A stretch of 64,000 nt of DNA. Source: JAPPFW01 sp965200835 (GTDB lineage Bacteria > Actinomycetota > Acidimicrobiia > Spongiisociales > Spongiisociaceae). The stretch covers positions 2,108,001 to 2,172,000 of the forward strand of contig OZ241390.1 of assembly GCA_965200835.1 (NCBI GenBank). Direction: 5' to 3'. Both the position numbers and the translations under genes were made by a program. Of this stretch, positions 17,914 to 31,303 are shown in pieces; position 1 is the first letter of the stretch; each line of letters opens with the position of its first letter. The notes below the pieces were generated by a model. That model saw only the letters and a list, made by a program, of their open reading frames with translations, had not been told where the DNA came from and did not search any database.

Positions 17914-19154
17914 TCGTCGAGGTAGTGGCGGTGGGAACCGAGCTACTACTCGGCCAGATCGTCAACAGCAATGCCGCTTACCTAGGGGAGCGTCTGGCCG
18001 ACCTGGGTCTGGATGCCCACTACCAAGTGGTGGTGGGTGACAACTTCGATCGGATGGTGGGCACGATCGAGACGGCCATGGGCCGGGCGGACGCGGTGAT
18101 CATAACCGGAGGGCTAGGGCCTACTCAGGATGACATCACCCGCGAGGCGATCTGCGCCGCGACCGGCCGGGATATGCACTTCAGCGAGGAACACGCCGCT
18201 CGGCTGCGGGCCTTCTGGGATCATCTGGGGAGGGAGTTTCCCGAGAGCAACCTGTGCCAGGCCGAGTATCCGGAAGGCGCCCGGCAGCTCACCAACCCCC
18301 GGGGAACTGCCCCGGGCCTGTTCCTGGACCACCACGGAACCCTGATCTTCGCGCTGCCCGGGGTTCCGGCCGAGATGTACGGGATGATGGAGAACCAGGT
18401 GATGCCCCGGTTGCGTCAGGGTGGAACCGGTGAAGTGCTGGTAAGCCGGCTTCTCCGCACCTGGGGTCTTGGCGAATCGGCGGTGGCTGATCTGCTCGAC
18501 GACCTCTACCACGCCTCCTCCAACCCGTCGCTGGCCTTCCTGGCTTCTGCGGGGGAGGTGAAGGTACGTCTGACTGCCAAGGCCACGTCCGAGACCGAGG
18601 CGTTGTCGATGATCGAGCCGGTCGAACGGGAGATAAGGCGGCGATTGGGGGCCGCGGTGTTCGCCACCGATGATCAGCTGCTCGAGCAGATCCTCTTCGA
18701 CGAGCTGAGCAAGCGGGGATGGACGATCGGCACCGCCGAGTCCTTGACCGCCGGGATGCTGGCCGCCCGCCTGAGCCTGGTTCCGGGATCATCGCAGGTA
18801 TTCCGTGGTTGCCTGGTCGCCTACGCCTCCGACCTGAAGCGGAGCATGCTGGGAGTACCGCAGGCGGTGCTGGACCGCTACGGGGTGGTCAGCCCGGAGA
18901 CCGCCCGGGCCATGGCTACCGGTGCTGCCCGGGCGATGCAGGTCGATGTGGCAACCGCCCTCACCGGGGTAGCCGGTCCGGAGGAACTCGAGCATCCACC
19001 CGGCACGGTCTTCGTGGCCGTCCGGACGCCGCTCCGTACCATGGTGAAGCACCTGAAGATGCCCGGCGATCGGGAGAGGGTCCGGGCATACACCACCACC
19101 ACCGCCCTCCAGCTGACCCGGCTAGGGATCATCGATGCGTGGTGGAAGGAGTGA
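17910..19154 (+). CDS. cinA: CinA-family protein (molybdopterin-binding-like domain plus NMN amidohydrolase-like C-terminal domain)
   Basis: 414 residues. The N-terminal MoaB/MogA-like domain (VAVGTELLLGQIVNSNAAYLGERL, then VIITGGLGPTQDDITREAI, residues 5-75) is followed by a C-terminal CinA domain (about 265-410: TAESLTAGMLAARLSLVPGSS, VVSPETARAMATGAA, ATALTGVAGPEE). C-terminal CinA domains deamidate nicotinamide mononucleotide. The loop after TGVAGP is EELEHPPGTVF rather than the usual GGGT...PGT form, so activity may differ. GTG start 17910 overlaps the rimO stop; the stop shares bases with the thpR ATG. cinA upstream of recA is the common actinobacterial and Firmicutes order. Confidence 0.92.
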   Translation: MIVEVVAVGTELLLGQIVNSNAAYLGERLADLGLDAHYQVVVGDNFDRMVGTIETAMGRADAVIITGGLGPTQDDITREAICAATGRDMHFSEEHAARLRAFWDHLGREFPESNLCQAEYPEGARQLTNPRGTAPGLFLDHHGTLIFALPGVPAEMYGMMENQVMPRLRQGGTGEVLVSRLLRTWGLGESAVADLLDDLYHASSNPSLAFLASAGEVKVRLTAKATSETEALSMIEPVEREIRRRLGAAVFATDDQLLEQILFDELSKRGWTIGTAESLTAGMLAARLSLVPGSSQVFRGCLVAYASDLKRSMLGVPQAVLDRYGVVSPETARAMATGAARAMQVDVATALTGVAGPEELEHPPGTVFVAVRTPLRTMVKHLKMPGDRERVRAYTTTTALQLTRLGIIDAWWKE

Positions 19155-19693
19155 TGCCGAGCCCGGATCGGTACTTCGTCGCCTTCCCCCTTCCTGCTGA
19201 AGTGAGTCTGGCGGTCGACCGGTGGAGAGCGGGGCTGGGCCTGCCGGGCCGTCTGGTTCCCAGGGATAGATTCCATGTCACGCTCAGATTCGTCGGACCG
19301 GCCGATCCGGTCGGCCAGGAGCGGATCACAGCAGCCCTCGACACGGCGGAGCTCGGCGGCCCGTTCGGCTTTCGGATCGGTGGCCTCGGCGGGTTCCCCA
19401 GGCTGCGCAAGGCGGTGGTGGGATGGGCCGCCCTGGAAGGGGCCGATGGGCAGTTGTCCCGATTGGCCGGAGTGGTGGATGAAGCGGTGGCGTCAGCGGG
19501 CTTCGGTTACGAGGAAAGACCCTTCCGTGCCCACCTGACCCTGGTCAGGATACGCCCGCCGTGTGACATCCGCAGGTCGTTAGCCGGTGGGCCCGCCGGG
19601 ATTCCGGTTCATGCCCGGATGGTGGTCTTCTACCGGAGCAGCACCGAGGGTGGTGCCGTCGTGTATCACCGGCTGGAAAGTTTCCCCCTCTAG
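19154..19693 (+). CDS. thpR: RNA 2',3'-cyclic phosphodiesterase (2H family)
   Basis: 179 residues with the two HxTx motifs that define the 2H phosphoesterase superfamily: FHVTLRFVG (about residues 39-47) and AHLTLVRIR (about 130-138). N-terminus RYFVAFPLP fits ThpR (formerly 2'-5' RNA ligase). The start ATG 19154 overlaps the cinA stop (ATGA-type coupling), and longer in-frame starts only add antisense-like sequence from cinA. Role is RNA end processing; the physiological substrate in bacteria is not settled. Confidence 0.9.
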   Translation: MPSPDRYFVAFPLPAEVSLAVDRWRAGLGLPGRLVPRDRFHVTLRFVGPADPVGQERITAALDTAELGGPFGFRIGGLGGFPRLRKAVVGWAALEGADGQLSRLAGVVDEAVASAGFGYEERPFRAHLTLVRIRPPCDIRRSLAGGPAGIPVHARMVVFYRSSTEGGAVVYHRLESFPL

Positions 19694-19748
19694 GGCGGCC
19701 GGCGCGTTCCTGATCGGGTGCCCCACCTTGCAGCCGACGCACCCTTCC

Positions 19749-19777
19749 TTGACAGCGAACATATGTTCGTCTATCTT
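19749..19777 (+). promoter_or_regulatory. recA SOS promoter: -35/-10 with LexA box in the spacer
   Basis: TTGACA (19749-19754) and TATCTT (19772-19777) are 17 bp apart. A perfect 14-bp palindrome CGAACATATGTTCG fills the spacer (19756-19769), so bound LexA would block RNA polymerase. The 5' leader to the recA ATG is about 200 nt. The same layout recurs at the LysM gene beside lexA. Confidence 0.88.
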
Positions 19778-19985
19778 GCTGGTGACCGTAAGCCTGAACC
19801 GGTGAGCGAACGGTTCCCGGGATAACATGGATGTAATCCCGGGCGGGTAATTCGACAGAGCCGGCCCCTCGGAAGTCGGAAGGATCGAGCTAGGACCGTC
19901 ACGGTTATGTCACAGCCGACCCGTATGTTGGGTGTTGGGTAACCGCAAGGACGAGCCACCGGCTCGGCAAGACGAAGGAACGAAC

Positions 19986-21059
19986 ATGAAGAATCGAGAG
20001 CAGGCCCTGGACACGACGATGCTGCAGATCGAGCGACAGTTCGGCAAGGGCTCCATCATGAAGCTGGGCGACGGCGCCCACGGCAAGATCGAACATATAT
20101 CCACCGGTGCATTGGCGCTCGACCTGGCGCTGGGTATCGGTGGGGTACCCCGGGGCCGGATCGTGGAGGTGTACGGGCCGGAGTCGAGTGGCAAGACCAC
20201 CCTGGCTCTCCACGTGGTAGCCGAGGCGCAGAGGAACGGAGGCATAGCTGCCTTCGTGGATGCCGAGCACGCGCTCGATCCCATCTATGCGAAGGCCGTC
20301 GGGGTGGACATCGACGAGATGTTGATCTCGCAGCCCGACACCGGGGAGCAGGCCCTCGAGATCACCGACATGCTCATCCGGTCCGGGGCGCTCGACGTGG
20401 TGGTGGTGGACTCGGTGGCGGCACTGGTACCGAGGGCCGAGATCGAGGGCGAGATGGGCGACAAACACGTCGGTCTCCAGGCCCGCCTGATGTCCCAGGC
20501 GCTGCGCAAGCTGACCGCCAACATCAATCGCTCCAAGACTACGGCGATCTTCATCAATCAGCTCCGGGAGAAGATCGGGGTCATGTTCGGATCACCGGAG
20601 GTCACACCCGGAGGAAGGGCGTTGAAGTTCTACTCCAGCGTGCGTATGGACATCCGGCGCATCGAGTCCATCAAGGACGGTAAGGAGCAGATCGGCAACC
20701 GGGTTAGGGTCAAGGTGGTCAAGAACAAGCTGGCGCCCCCCTTCCGGATGGCCGAGTTCGATATCATGTTCGGCGAGGGCATCTCCCGCGAGGGAAGTAT
20801 GCTCGATGTGGCGGTCAATGCCGGCATCGTCAGGAAGAGCGGTGCCTGGTATACATACGAGACAGATCAGCTTGGCCAAGGCCGGGAGAAGGCCAAGCGG
20901 TTCCTGCGCGAGAATCCCGGGCTAGCCATGCAGCTGCAGGCCAGAGTTCTCAAAGCAGTGGGAATCTGCGATGAGGAAAAGCCCCAGAAAGCGGCAACCA
21001 AGCCGAAGCCGGCGGTTTCCAAGCCGAAGCCGCCTACCAAGCGGAAGCCGCGCCGCTAG
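19986..21059 (+). CDS. recA: Recombinase RecA
   Basis: DNA strand-exchange ATPase and co-protease for LexA self-cleavage. 357 residues with Walker A GPESSGKT (64-71), VVVDSVAALVPRAEIEGEMGD (about 139-160), the DNA-binding loop 2 region (INQLREKIGVMFGSPEVTPGGRALKF) and a standard core. ATG 19986 is preceded by AAGGA; the frame is open further upstream, but the conserved N-terminus starts here. The C-terminal tail (about 28 residues) is a Lys/Pro repeat (KPKPAVSKPKPPTKRKPRR), basic rather than the acidic tail known from E. coli RecA. No recX follows; a TPR gene and the rRNA operon do. Confidence 0.97.
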   Translation: MKNREQALDTTMLQIERQFGKGSIMKLGDGAHGKIEHISTGALALDLALGIGGVPRGRIVEVYGPESSGKTTLALHVVAEAQRNGGIAAFVDAEHALDPIYAKAVGVDIDEMLISQPDTGEQALEITDMLIRSGALDVVVVDSVAALVPRAEIEGEMGDKHVGLQARLMSQALRKLTANINRSKTTAIFINQLREKIGVMFGSPEVTPGGRALKFYSSVRMDIRRIESIKDGKEQIGNRVRVKVVKNKLAPPFRMAEFDIMFGEGISREGSMLDVAVNAGIVRKSGAWYTYETDQLGQGREKAKRFLRENPGLAMQLQARVLKAVGICDEEKPQKAATKPKPAVSKPKPPTKRKPRR

Positions 21060-21211
21060 CGGTAAGTCATAACCCGGGCTACTTCCAACCGACCCTTCGT
21101 TCATAGAAGGTTCGGTATGACGGCAAGCGATGGCTAGCCGCACCCTGGGAGTTCAAACCGAGTGTTCCCCCAGGTCCGAGGGCTCGGGGCTGGGGGCTAC
21201 GGGGAGCGTCG

Positions 21212-22282
21212 ATGGCGGTCAAGCACCACAACCGAGCAGGTGGCGGGAAAAAGGGGGGTGGCGGACGGTCGGCCAGGCCATCCACTAGGACTCATCGAAC
21301 GGGGGGTCGACCAACCCAGGGCGGTCGCCGCCGCTCCGGAAGCCGTCCGGGAGGCCCATCCCGGGGAAAGCCGGGACGTCGACGGAGTGGCGGCAAGCCA
21401 CGTCGCAAGCCGGCCAAGGGATCGAGAGGGCAGCCGCCGGGAGGGTCCGGCCGCAGGTCGACCCGAAACCGAACACAAGGCCGCAGAAGTGGATCCCGTC
21501 CCGCAGGCGGAACTTCCGGACGCCCCCGTCCGGCCGGAGCTGGTCGTTCCGGTAACCGCCGATCCCAGGCACCGAGGAAAGAGCGGAGTGATCGTCATCG
21601 CCCGAAGCAGAGGAGACCAGACCGCAAGGCTCCTCACACTGGGGTAGGGCCGGACAACCTGCCCGGCTGGATGCGCGACGAGGTTCGCCGGGTCACCCAC
21701 AAGGATCGGCAAACCGCCACCCTACGGATGCTGGCGGAGGCAGTGGACGCGTACGGTGAGGCAGAGTTCGGCGTCGCTCACCAGCGATTGCTGAAGACCA
21801 AGGATCTAAGCCCGCGGGCGTCAGCAGTACGCGAGCTGCTGGGGCTCAGTGCTTACCAGTGCCGGGAGTGGACGGGGGCACTGGCGGAGCTACGGGCATA
21901 CCGGCGTCTGACCGGGGACACCACTCACATGCCGGTCGAGATGGATTGCCTCCGGGCGTTGCGGCGCGGTGCCGACGTGGAGAAGACCTGGGCGAGGTTC
22001 GTGGAGTTGGGCGGCAACCGCCCGACCTACGCCGAGGCCCGGGTCGTCTACGGGTCCTACTTGCTCGATCATGGCCGAGCGGTAGAAGCTTGGGAGGTCA
22101 CCGGACCCTCCCGCCTTCCCCACGATGCCAAGCCATACGAGTTGCGATGCTGGTTCGTGGCTGCCAAGGCCGCGCTCGCTCTCGATAGGCCGGAAACCGC
22201 GACCCAGCTGGCCGAAGCAATCCGCCGATCGAACCGAGAGATGCCAGGTCTGGAGGACTTGGCTCGCCGCCTCTCCAACTGA
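21212..22282 (+). CDS. TPR-like protein with a long Arg/Gly/Pro-rich basic N-terminus
   Basis: 356 residues in two halves. Residues 1-145 are low-complexity and very basic (runs of RRRSGGKPRRKP, GRSGNRRSQAPRK). Residues 150-356 resemble a helical repeat protein known across Actinomycetota: LPGWMRDEVRRVT, VREALG-like VRELLGLSAYQCREWTGALAELRAYRRLTGD, then alternating helices. That family often sits near tyrS and rRNA genes; here it directly precedes the rRNA operon. The basic half could bind RNA, DNA or ribosomes, which is inference. Start ATG 21212 follows GGGAG. Codon content of the basic half is very GC rich. Confidence 0.72.
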   Translation: MAVKHHNRAGGGKKGGGGRSARPSTRTHRTGGRPTQGGRRRSGSRPGGPSRGKPGRRRSGGKPRRKPAKGSRGQPPGGSGRRSTRNRTQGRRSGSRPAGGTSGRPRPAGAGRSGNRRSQAPRKERSDRHRPKQRRPDRKAPHTGVGPDNLPGWMRDEVRRVTHKDRQTATLRMLAEAVDAYGEAEFGVAHQRLLKTKDLSPRASAVRELLGLSAYQCREWTGALAELRAYRRLTGDTTHMPVEMDCLRALRRGADVEKTWARFVELGGNRPTYAEARVVYGSYLLDHGRAVEAWEVTGPSRLPHDAKPYELRCWFVAAKAALALDRPETATQLAEAIRRSNREMPGLEDLARRLSN

Positions 22283-22360
22283 GTAGGTTCCCGAGAGCTG
22301 TTCTCCGGCGACTGCCGGGGAGGATCCACGCACGGTGTTACGGGTCGAGCTGCCGCGAAC

Positions 22361-22500
22361 TTGCGTGCTCCAGGCAGTGGGCTTAGAGTGTGGCCGCTAG
22401 GAGGTCGCTGCCCCGCCCGGGCTTACCTGCGGTCGTTCCAGACCGCTGCTCACTTCCCCGTGCCGGGATTTGGCATCGACCGTAGAACATCTGCTATAGT
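22361..22500 (+). promoter_or_regulatory. Probable tandem rRNA operon promoters
   Basis: P1: TTGCGT (22361-22366), 17-bp spacer, TAGAGT (22384-22389). P2: TTGGCA (22470-22475), 19-bp spacer, TATAGT (22495-22500). Both lie in the 630-bp gene-free leader before the 16S gene. P1 has ideal spacing; the P2 -10 is strong but its -35 is weaker. Confidence 0.5.
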
Positions 22501-22620
22501 GAGACGGCTAGCTGCTCCGCGCGGCGGCTCCGGAACCAACGGATGGTGGGCATTGCCTCCCCTTCAGGTTGCGATCCATCGGCGGACTGGCTGGACCGCA
22601 GGGGCTGCGGATCAGGCTCC

Positions 22621-22648
22621 TTGACAACTGAACAGCGTGTCAAAAGCC
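22621..22648 (+). promoter_or_regulatory. rRNA leader antitermination-type (nut/box) element
   Basis: The sequence TTGACAACTGAACAGCGTG followed by CAAAAG matches the conserved TTGAgAACTcAACAG motif found in actinobacterial rRNA leaders, where it is taken as part of the Nus-dependent antitermination site. A related copy (TTTGAGAACTGCATAG, about 24762-24777) sits in the 16S-23S spacer. The rest of the 22283-22914 leader shows only inverted repeats likely used in 16S processing. Confidence 0.55.
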
Positions 22649-22914
22649 GAATGTCCATTCCAGGCTGCGCGATGACGCTCGCCCCGGAACCCGAAGAGGG
22701 TTCCAACGGGTGCGGTGCGTCGTGCAGTTGAGGGAATGTACTCCCGGTCGCCGGAACCAAACCGGCGACCTGGATCGAACTGTTGGATCGGTAAGGCCCG
22801 AGCCTGATAAGGGTTGGGACTCCGATCTGCGAACACTGACAGGATTCAGTCTGGGACGGTGGCTGCTCGGACCTACGCGGTCCGGCGGGAGCTGCTGTCC
22901 CGGCCGAAGAACTG

Positions 22915-24444
<1,530 letters not shown>

Positions 24445-24805
24445 CTAAGGAGCTACGAAGGGACACCGAGCGTCCTTCCCCTTCACATGAGGGGGAGCTA
24501 CATCGGAAAGGTCCCGAAGTCCAGGGATACGACAACCCTGGTAGGACTTATCAGCGTTGCGCTGGCAGGTCCGCTCTTAGTTGATCATTCGGTTATTCGG
24601 CTGTGATAGATGCCTCCAGAGGTCGAGCCCTCGGGCTCCCTCCATGGGTACCGATCACAGCCGGGCACGCTGTTTAGTCGTGAAGGAGTCCGGGTCACTG
24701 ATCTACTCGATCGGTGGCTTCGGAGTCCCTCATGTTCCGCCTCCCCGTGGAGGCCGGGCTCTTTGAGAACTGCATAGCGAGCATGAATCGTCTTGAATTC
24801 TCTAT
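24445..24805 (+). other. 16S-23S internal transcribed spacer without tRNA genes
   Basis: 361 nt. No TTCGAAT-type T-loop with matching acceptor arms was found, so the usual Ile/Ala spacer tRNAs are absent. It contains the antitermination-like TTTGAGAACTGCATAG and the left arm of the 23S processing stem (24773-24787). Confidence 0.8.
24773..24787 (+). other. Left arm of the 23S rRNA processing stem
   Basis: CATAGCGAGCATGAA here is the perfect reverse complement of 27921-27935, just 3' of the 23S gene. Pairing brings the 23S ends together as the double-stranded substrate expected for RNase III-type cleavage. Confidence 0.8.
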
Positions 24806-27906
<3,101 letters not shown>

Positions 27907-27920
27907 CGCGGATTCAGGCG

Positions 27921-27935
27921 TTCATGCTCGCTATG
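27921..27935 (+). other. Right arm of the 23S rRNA processing stem
   Basis: TTCATGCTCGCTATG pairs perfectly with 24773-24787 across the 23S gene. It lies in the 88-nt 23S-5S spacer. Confidence 0.8.
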
Positions 27936-27994
27936 GAGTGCTCGAGAAGCACGGTCCCGCCGGGAGGCGAGACAGAAGTAGATGTGAAGATGCT

Positions 27995-28112
27995 GTCCGG
28001 TGGCTATAGCGGCGGGGATCCACCCGCTCCCATTCCGAACACGGAAGTTAAGCCCGTCAGCGCCGATGGTACTTGGGGTGGAGACCCCCGGGAGAGTAGG
28101 ACACTGCCGGAC
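27995..28112 (+). rRNA. rrf: 5S ribosomal RNA
   Basis: 118 nt closed by GTCCGGTGGC...GCCGGAC terminal pairing, with the conserved CCCATTCCGAACACGGAAG loop and GATGGTACTTGGG. Third gene of the operon. Confidence 0.96.
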
Positions 28113-28122
28113 GCGATCGTAG

Positions 28123-28158
28123 AGGGCCGTTCGGAGGCATCCGAGCGGCCCTTTCTTC
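28123..28158 (+). terminator. Rho-independent terminator of the rRNA operon
   Basis: A 13-bp stem (AGGGCCGTTCGGA / TCCGAGCGGCCCT, one G-U pair) with a GGCA loop, followed by TTTCTTCGTTT. It begins about 10 nt after the 5S gene. Confidence 0.88.
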
Positions 28159-28349
28159 GTTTCCACCTCGTTCCGCTGGGCGGGAAGATGCAGGAGCGCG
28201 GCGACTAGAATCGGGGGCCAGATGTGTGGATGGTCCCGACTTCCAACTGACTACCCCCCGCCGGCAACCTGGTCGGCAGGGCTGACCAGCTAGGCGCGGG
28301 TCGTTCTGGTCGGGCAGGACGGGCCGAGCACGAGATCGGGGGGATCGCC

Positions 28350-29888
28350 ATGGTGGATCTGAACCTGGGCTTGTTGATCATCGGAGCCCTGGGGCTGCTC
28401 GCCGTAGGCACGTCCATTGCGGTGCTGGTCATGCAGGGCCGCAGCGGCCGCGTGGTCGGCCCCGACGAGGACGAGCGCGACACGGCTCGTCGGGAAGCGC
28501 AGCGGATTCTGACCAGGGCCGAGCGTGAAGGTCGGGCCCGCGCAGAGGCCTACCGGGAGAGGGAGGAAGCGCAGCTCTACCACCGGCGAGCAGAGCAAGC
28601 AGCCTCGGAAGAGCGTCTCATACATAGGGAGCGGACCCTGGAACAGCGGGCCTCCAACCTGGCCCAGCGGGAGCAGATGCTCCTGCATAGGGAGGCGTCG
28701 GTGTCGGAGTACCAGGCCGATGCGGAGCGGTTGGCCGAGGAGGCGCGCGCGAATCTGGAACGGATCAGCTCGCTCGATGCCCGGGCGGCCAAGAAAGAAC
28801 TGGTCGATCGAGTACGGGACGAGGCGCGCCGGGAAGCCATGTTGCTGGTGAGGGACAGTGAGGTTCGCGCTCGGGAGGAGGCAGATCGCCGGGCCCGCCG
28901 GATCCTCGCTACGGCCATCGAGCGACTATCCAGCCAAGTGGTGATGGAGACCACCGTATCGACGGTGCAGATCCCCAAGGAGGAGATGAAGGGACGGATA
29001 ATCGGCCGGGAAGGTCGGAATATCCGCGCGTTCGAAGCGGTGACCGGTGTGAATCTGGTAGTGGACGAGACTCCCGAGACGGTAGTGGTGGCGTCGTTCG
29101 ATCCGGTGAGAAGGGAAGTTGCCCGGATCACGCTGGAGAAACTCATTTCCGATGGGCGTATCCATCCGGCATCGATCGAGGAGCTCCACATCAAGGCCCA
29201 GGCGGAGGTGGAGCAATCCGTGCGAGACGCCGGTGAATGGGCCATGCTCGAGGTGGGTATTTCCAGGATGCATCCCGAGTTGATAACCCTGCTGGGACAG
29301 CTCAAGTACCGCACGTCCTACGGGCAGAACGTGCTCAACCATCTGGTCGAGTCGGCCCACATTGCCGGGATGTTGAGCGCCGAGCTAGGGGTCGATCCGG
29401 CACCCGTAAAGCGGGCAGCCTTCCTCCATGACATCGGTAAGGCAGTCAGTCACCAGATAGAGGGATCGCATGCCTTGATCGGCGCGGAGATCGCCCGCAG
29501 GTTCGGAGAGGACGCCGCGATAATCCACGGCATCGAGGCCCATCACAACGATGTGGAACCCCGTACCTTGCTGTCGGTAATCGTGCAGGCGGCTGATACG
29601 GTCTCAGCGGGGCGTCCCGGGGCGCGCCGGGAAGCTTTGGAGTCCTACACCAGGCGCCTGACTCAGATCGAGGATATGGTGGGGGACTTCGATGGGGTGG
29701 ATCGAGTGTTCGCAATGCAGGCCGGCCGGGAGGTACGGGTAGTGGTCGATCCTGGTACGGTCGACGACCTGGAAGCTGCTTACCTGGTGCGTAATATCGC
29801 TCGCCGGATTGAGGCGGACCTGCGCTACTCGGGGCAGATAGAAGTGACGGTGATCCGGGAGCTCCGGGTCACCGACTACGCGCGCTGA
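28350..29888 (+). CDS. rny: Ribonuclease Y
   Basis: Membrane-anchored endoribonuclease that starts mRNA decay. 512 residues: one N-terminal membrane helix (LGLLIIGALGLLAVGTSIAV), a long coiled coil of Arg/Glu/Ala heptads (about 35-195), a KH domain with GRIIGREGRNIRAFE (about residue 214), and an HD domain with KRAAFLHDIGKAVSHQ (about 357) and AHHND. ATG 28350 follows GGGGGGA. In many actinobacteria rny lies between recX and miaB, the position it holds here apart from the inserted rRNA operon. miaB starts 10 bp downstream. Confidence 0.95.
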   Translation: MVDLNLGLLIIGALGLLAVGTSIAVLVMQGRSGRVVGPDEDERDTARREAQRILTRAEREGRARAEAYREREEAQLYHRRAEQAASEERLIHRERTLEQRASNLAQREQMLLHREASVSEYQADAERLAEEARANLERISSLDARAAKKELVDRVRDEARREAMLLVRDSEVRAREEADRRARRILATAIERLSSQVVMETTVSTVQIPKEEMKGRIIGREGRNIRAFEAVTGVNLVVDETPETVVVASFDPVRREVARITLEKLISDGRIHPASIEELHIKAQAEVEQSVRDAGEWAMLEVGISRMHPELITLLGQLKYRTSYGQNVLNHLVESAHIAGMLSAELGVDPAPVKRAAFLHDIGKAVSHQIEGSHALIGAEIARRFGEDAAIIHGIEAHHNDVEPRTLLSVIVQAADTVSAGRPGARREALESYTRRLTQIEDMVGDFDGVDRVFAMQAGREVRVVVDPGTVDDLEAAYLVRNIARRIEADLRYSGQIEVTVIRELRVTDYAR

Positions 29889-29898
29889 GGGGTGGGAA

Positions 29899-31287
29899 AT
29901 GAGCCGCACCGTCATGTTGCCCCATCCCACCAGGAGGTCCCCTGAGAGGCGTCCGCCTACCCGGGCCGGACGTACCTACTTCCTACGTACGTTCGGTTGC
30001 CAGATGAACGAACACGACAGCGAGCGGGTGGCTGGTCTGTTCGAAGCGGACGGGATGGTGAGGGCGGAACGTCTCGAGGAGGCGGACGTCGTGTTCGTGA
30101 ACACCTGCACCATCCGGGAGAACGCCGACAACCGTATGTACGGCAACCTGGGCATGTTGAAGCGCCTCAAGCAGGAACGCTCCGGCCGGTTGCTGGTGGT
30201 GGGTGGCTGTGCCGCCCAGAAGGACCGGGAGCTGGTCCGGGAACGCGCCCCCTGGGTGGACGTAGTCCTCGGCACACACAACCTGCATCGAGTGATCCAT
30301 CTGATGGATCAGGCCGAGGAGTGGGGACCGGTCACCGAGATCGTCGACTCGCTGGCTGCCATGCCTTCCGACCTTCCGGTCCGCCGGGAGTCACCTTTCT
30401 CGGCCTGGGTGACCATCCAGATCGGCTGCAACAACACCTGTACGTTCTGCATAGTCCCCGCGGTCAGGGGTCCCGAGATCAGCCGCCGTCCGGGGGACAT
30501 CATCGGAGAGATCGAGCAGCTGGCCTCCGAAGGAGTTATCGAGGTGACCCTCCTGGGCCAGAACGTGGACACCTACGGGCGTGATCTGGCCATCGACGGG
30601 CGTCGCCGTCCCATCTTCGGCCGGCTGCTGGCCCGGGTCGGAGAAGTGGACGGCATAAAGCGGATCCGTTTCACCAGTCCCCACCCGAATGACTTCCGCC
30701 CGGAGGTCGCCGAAGCCATGGCCAGCACCGAGGCGGTCTGTGAGCAGCTGCACTTCCCGCTGCAGTCCGGATCCAATCGGATCCTGGCGGCCATGCATCG
30801 CGGCTATACCTCCGCCAAGTTTCTGAAACGGCTGGAGATGGCTCGCCACGTGATACCGGACTTGGCGGTGTCGACCGATGTGATCGTCGGGTTTCCCGGA
30901 GAGACCGAGGAGGACTTCCGGTCGACCCTCGAGGTGATGGAGCAAGCCCGTTTCGATCAGGCCTTCATGTTCCTGTTCTCCCAGCGCCCGGGAACCAGAG
31001 CCGCCGCGATGACAGACCGGTTCGTTCCGCTCGAGGTCGCCCGTGAGAGGTTCAGGCGGTTGGTGGAGCTCCAGACGGCCATCAGCGCCGAACAGAACCA
31101 GCGCCATGTGGGTCAGCGGATGGAGGTCATGGTCGAGGGGCCGTCCAAGAAAGATCCGCGGGTCGCTACCACGCGGACCCGCGGCAACAAGATCGCCCAC
31201 GTAGCGGGAACGTTCGAAGCCGGAAGCCTGATGGAACTGGTGATCGAGCGCGCCATGACCCACTACCTGGTGGGTACTCCCGCCTGA
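29899..31287 (+). CDS. miaB: tRNA-2-methylthio-N6-dimethylallyladenosine synthase
   Basis: Radical-SAM methylthiotransferase acting on i6A37 of tRNA. 462 residues: UPF0004 domain (TFGCQMNEHDSERV, VFVNTCTIRENADNR, VVGGCAAQKD), radical-SAM cluster GCNNTCTFC (Cys177, Cys181, Cys184) followed by IVPAVRGPEISRRPGDI, and a C-terminal TRAM domain (about 395-455). Unlike its paralogue rimO in the same window, the frame is intact. It sits directly before miaA, which makes its substrate modification. Confidence 0.96.
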   Translation: MSRTVMLPHPTRRSPERRPPTRAGRTYFLRTFGCQMNEHDSERVAGLFEADGMVRAERLEEADVVFVNTCTIRENADNRMYGNLGMLKRLKQERSGRLLVVGGCAAQKDRELVRERAPWVDVVLGTHNLHRVIHLMDQAEEWGPVTEIVDSLAAMPSDLPVRRESPFSAWVTIQIGCNNTCTFCIVPAVRGPEISRRPGDIIGEIEQLASEGVIEVTLLGQNVDTYGRDLAIDGRRRPIFGRLLARVGEVDGIKRIRFTSPHPNDFRPEVAEAMASTEAVCEQLHFPLQSGSNRILAAMHRGYTSAKFLKRLEMARHVIPDLAVSTDVIVGFPGETEEDFRSTLEVMEQARFDQAFMFLFSQRPGTRAAAMTDRFVPLEVARERFRRLVELQTAISAEQNQRHVGQRMEVMVEGPSKKDPRVATTRTRGNKIAHVAGTFEAGSLMELVIERAMTHYLVGTPA

Positions 31288-31303
31288 GAGGCCCCGGGCG
31301 ATC

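Noticed and set aside
24445..24805. Spacer tRNA genes between 16S and 23S
   Set aside because: No sequence folds into a cloverleaf with a TTCGAAT-type T loop and matching acceptor arms.
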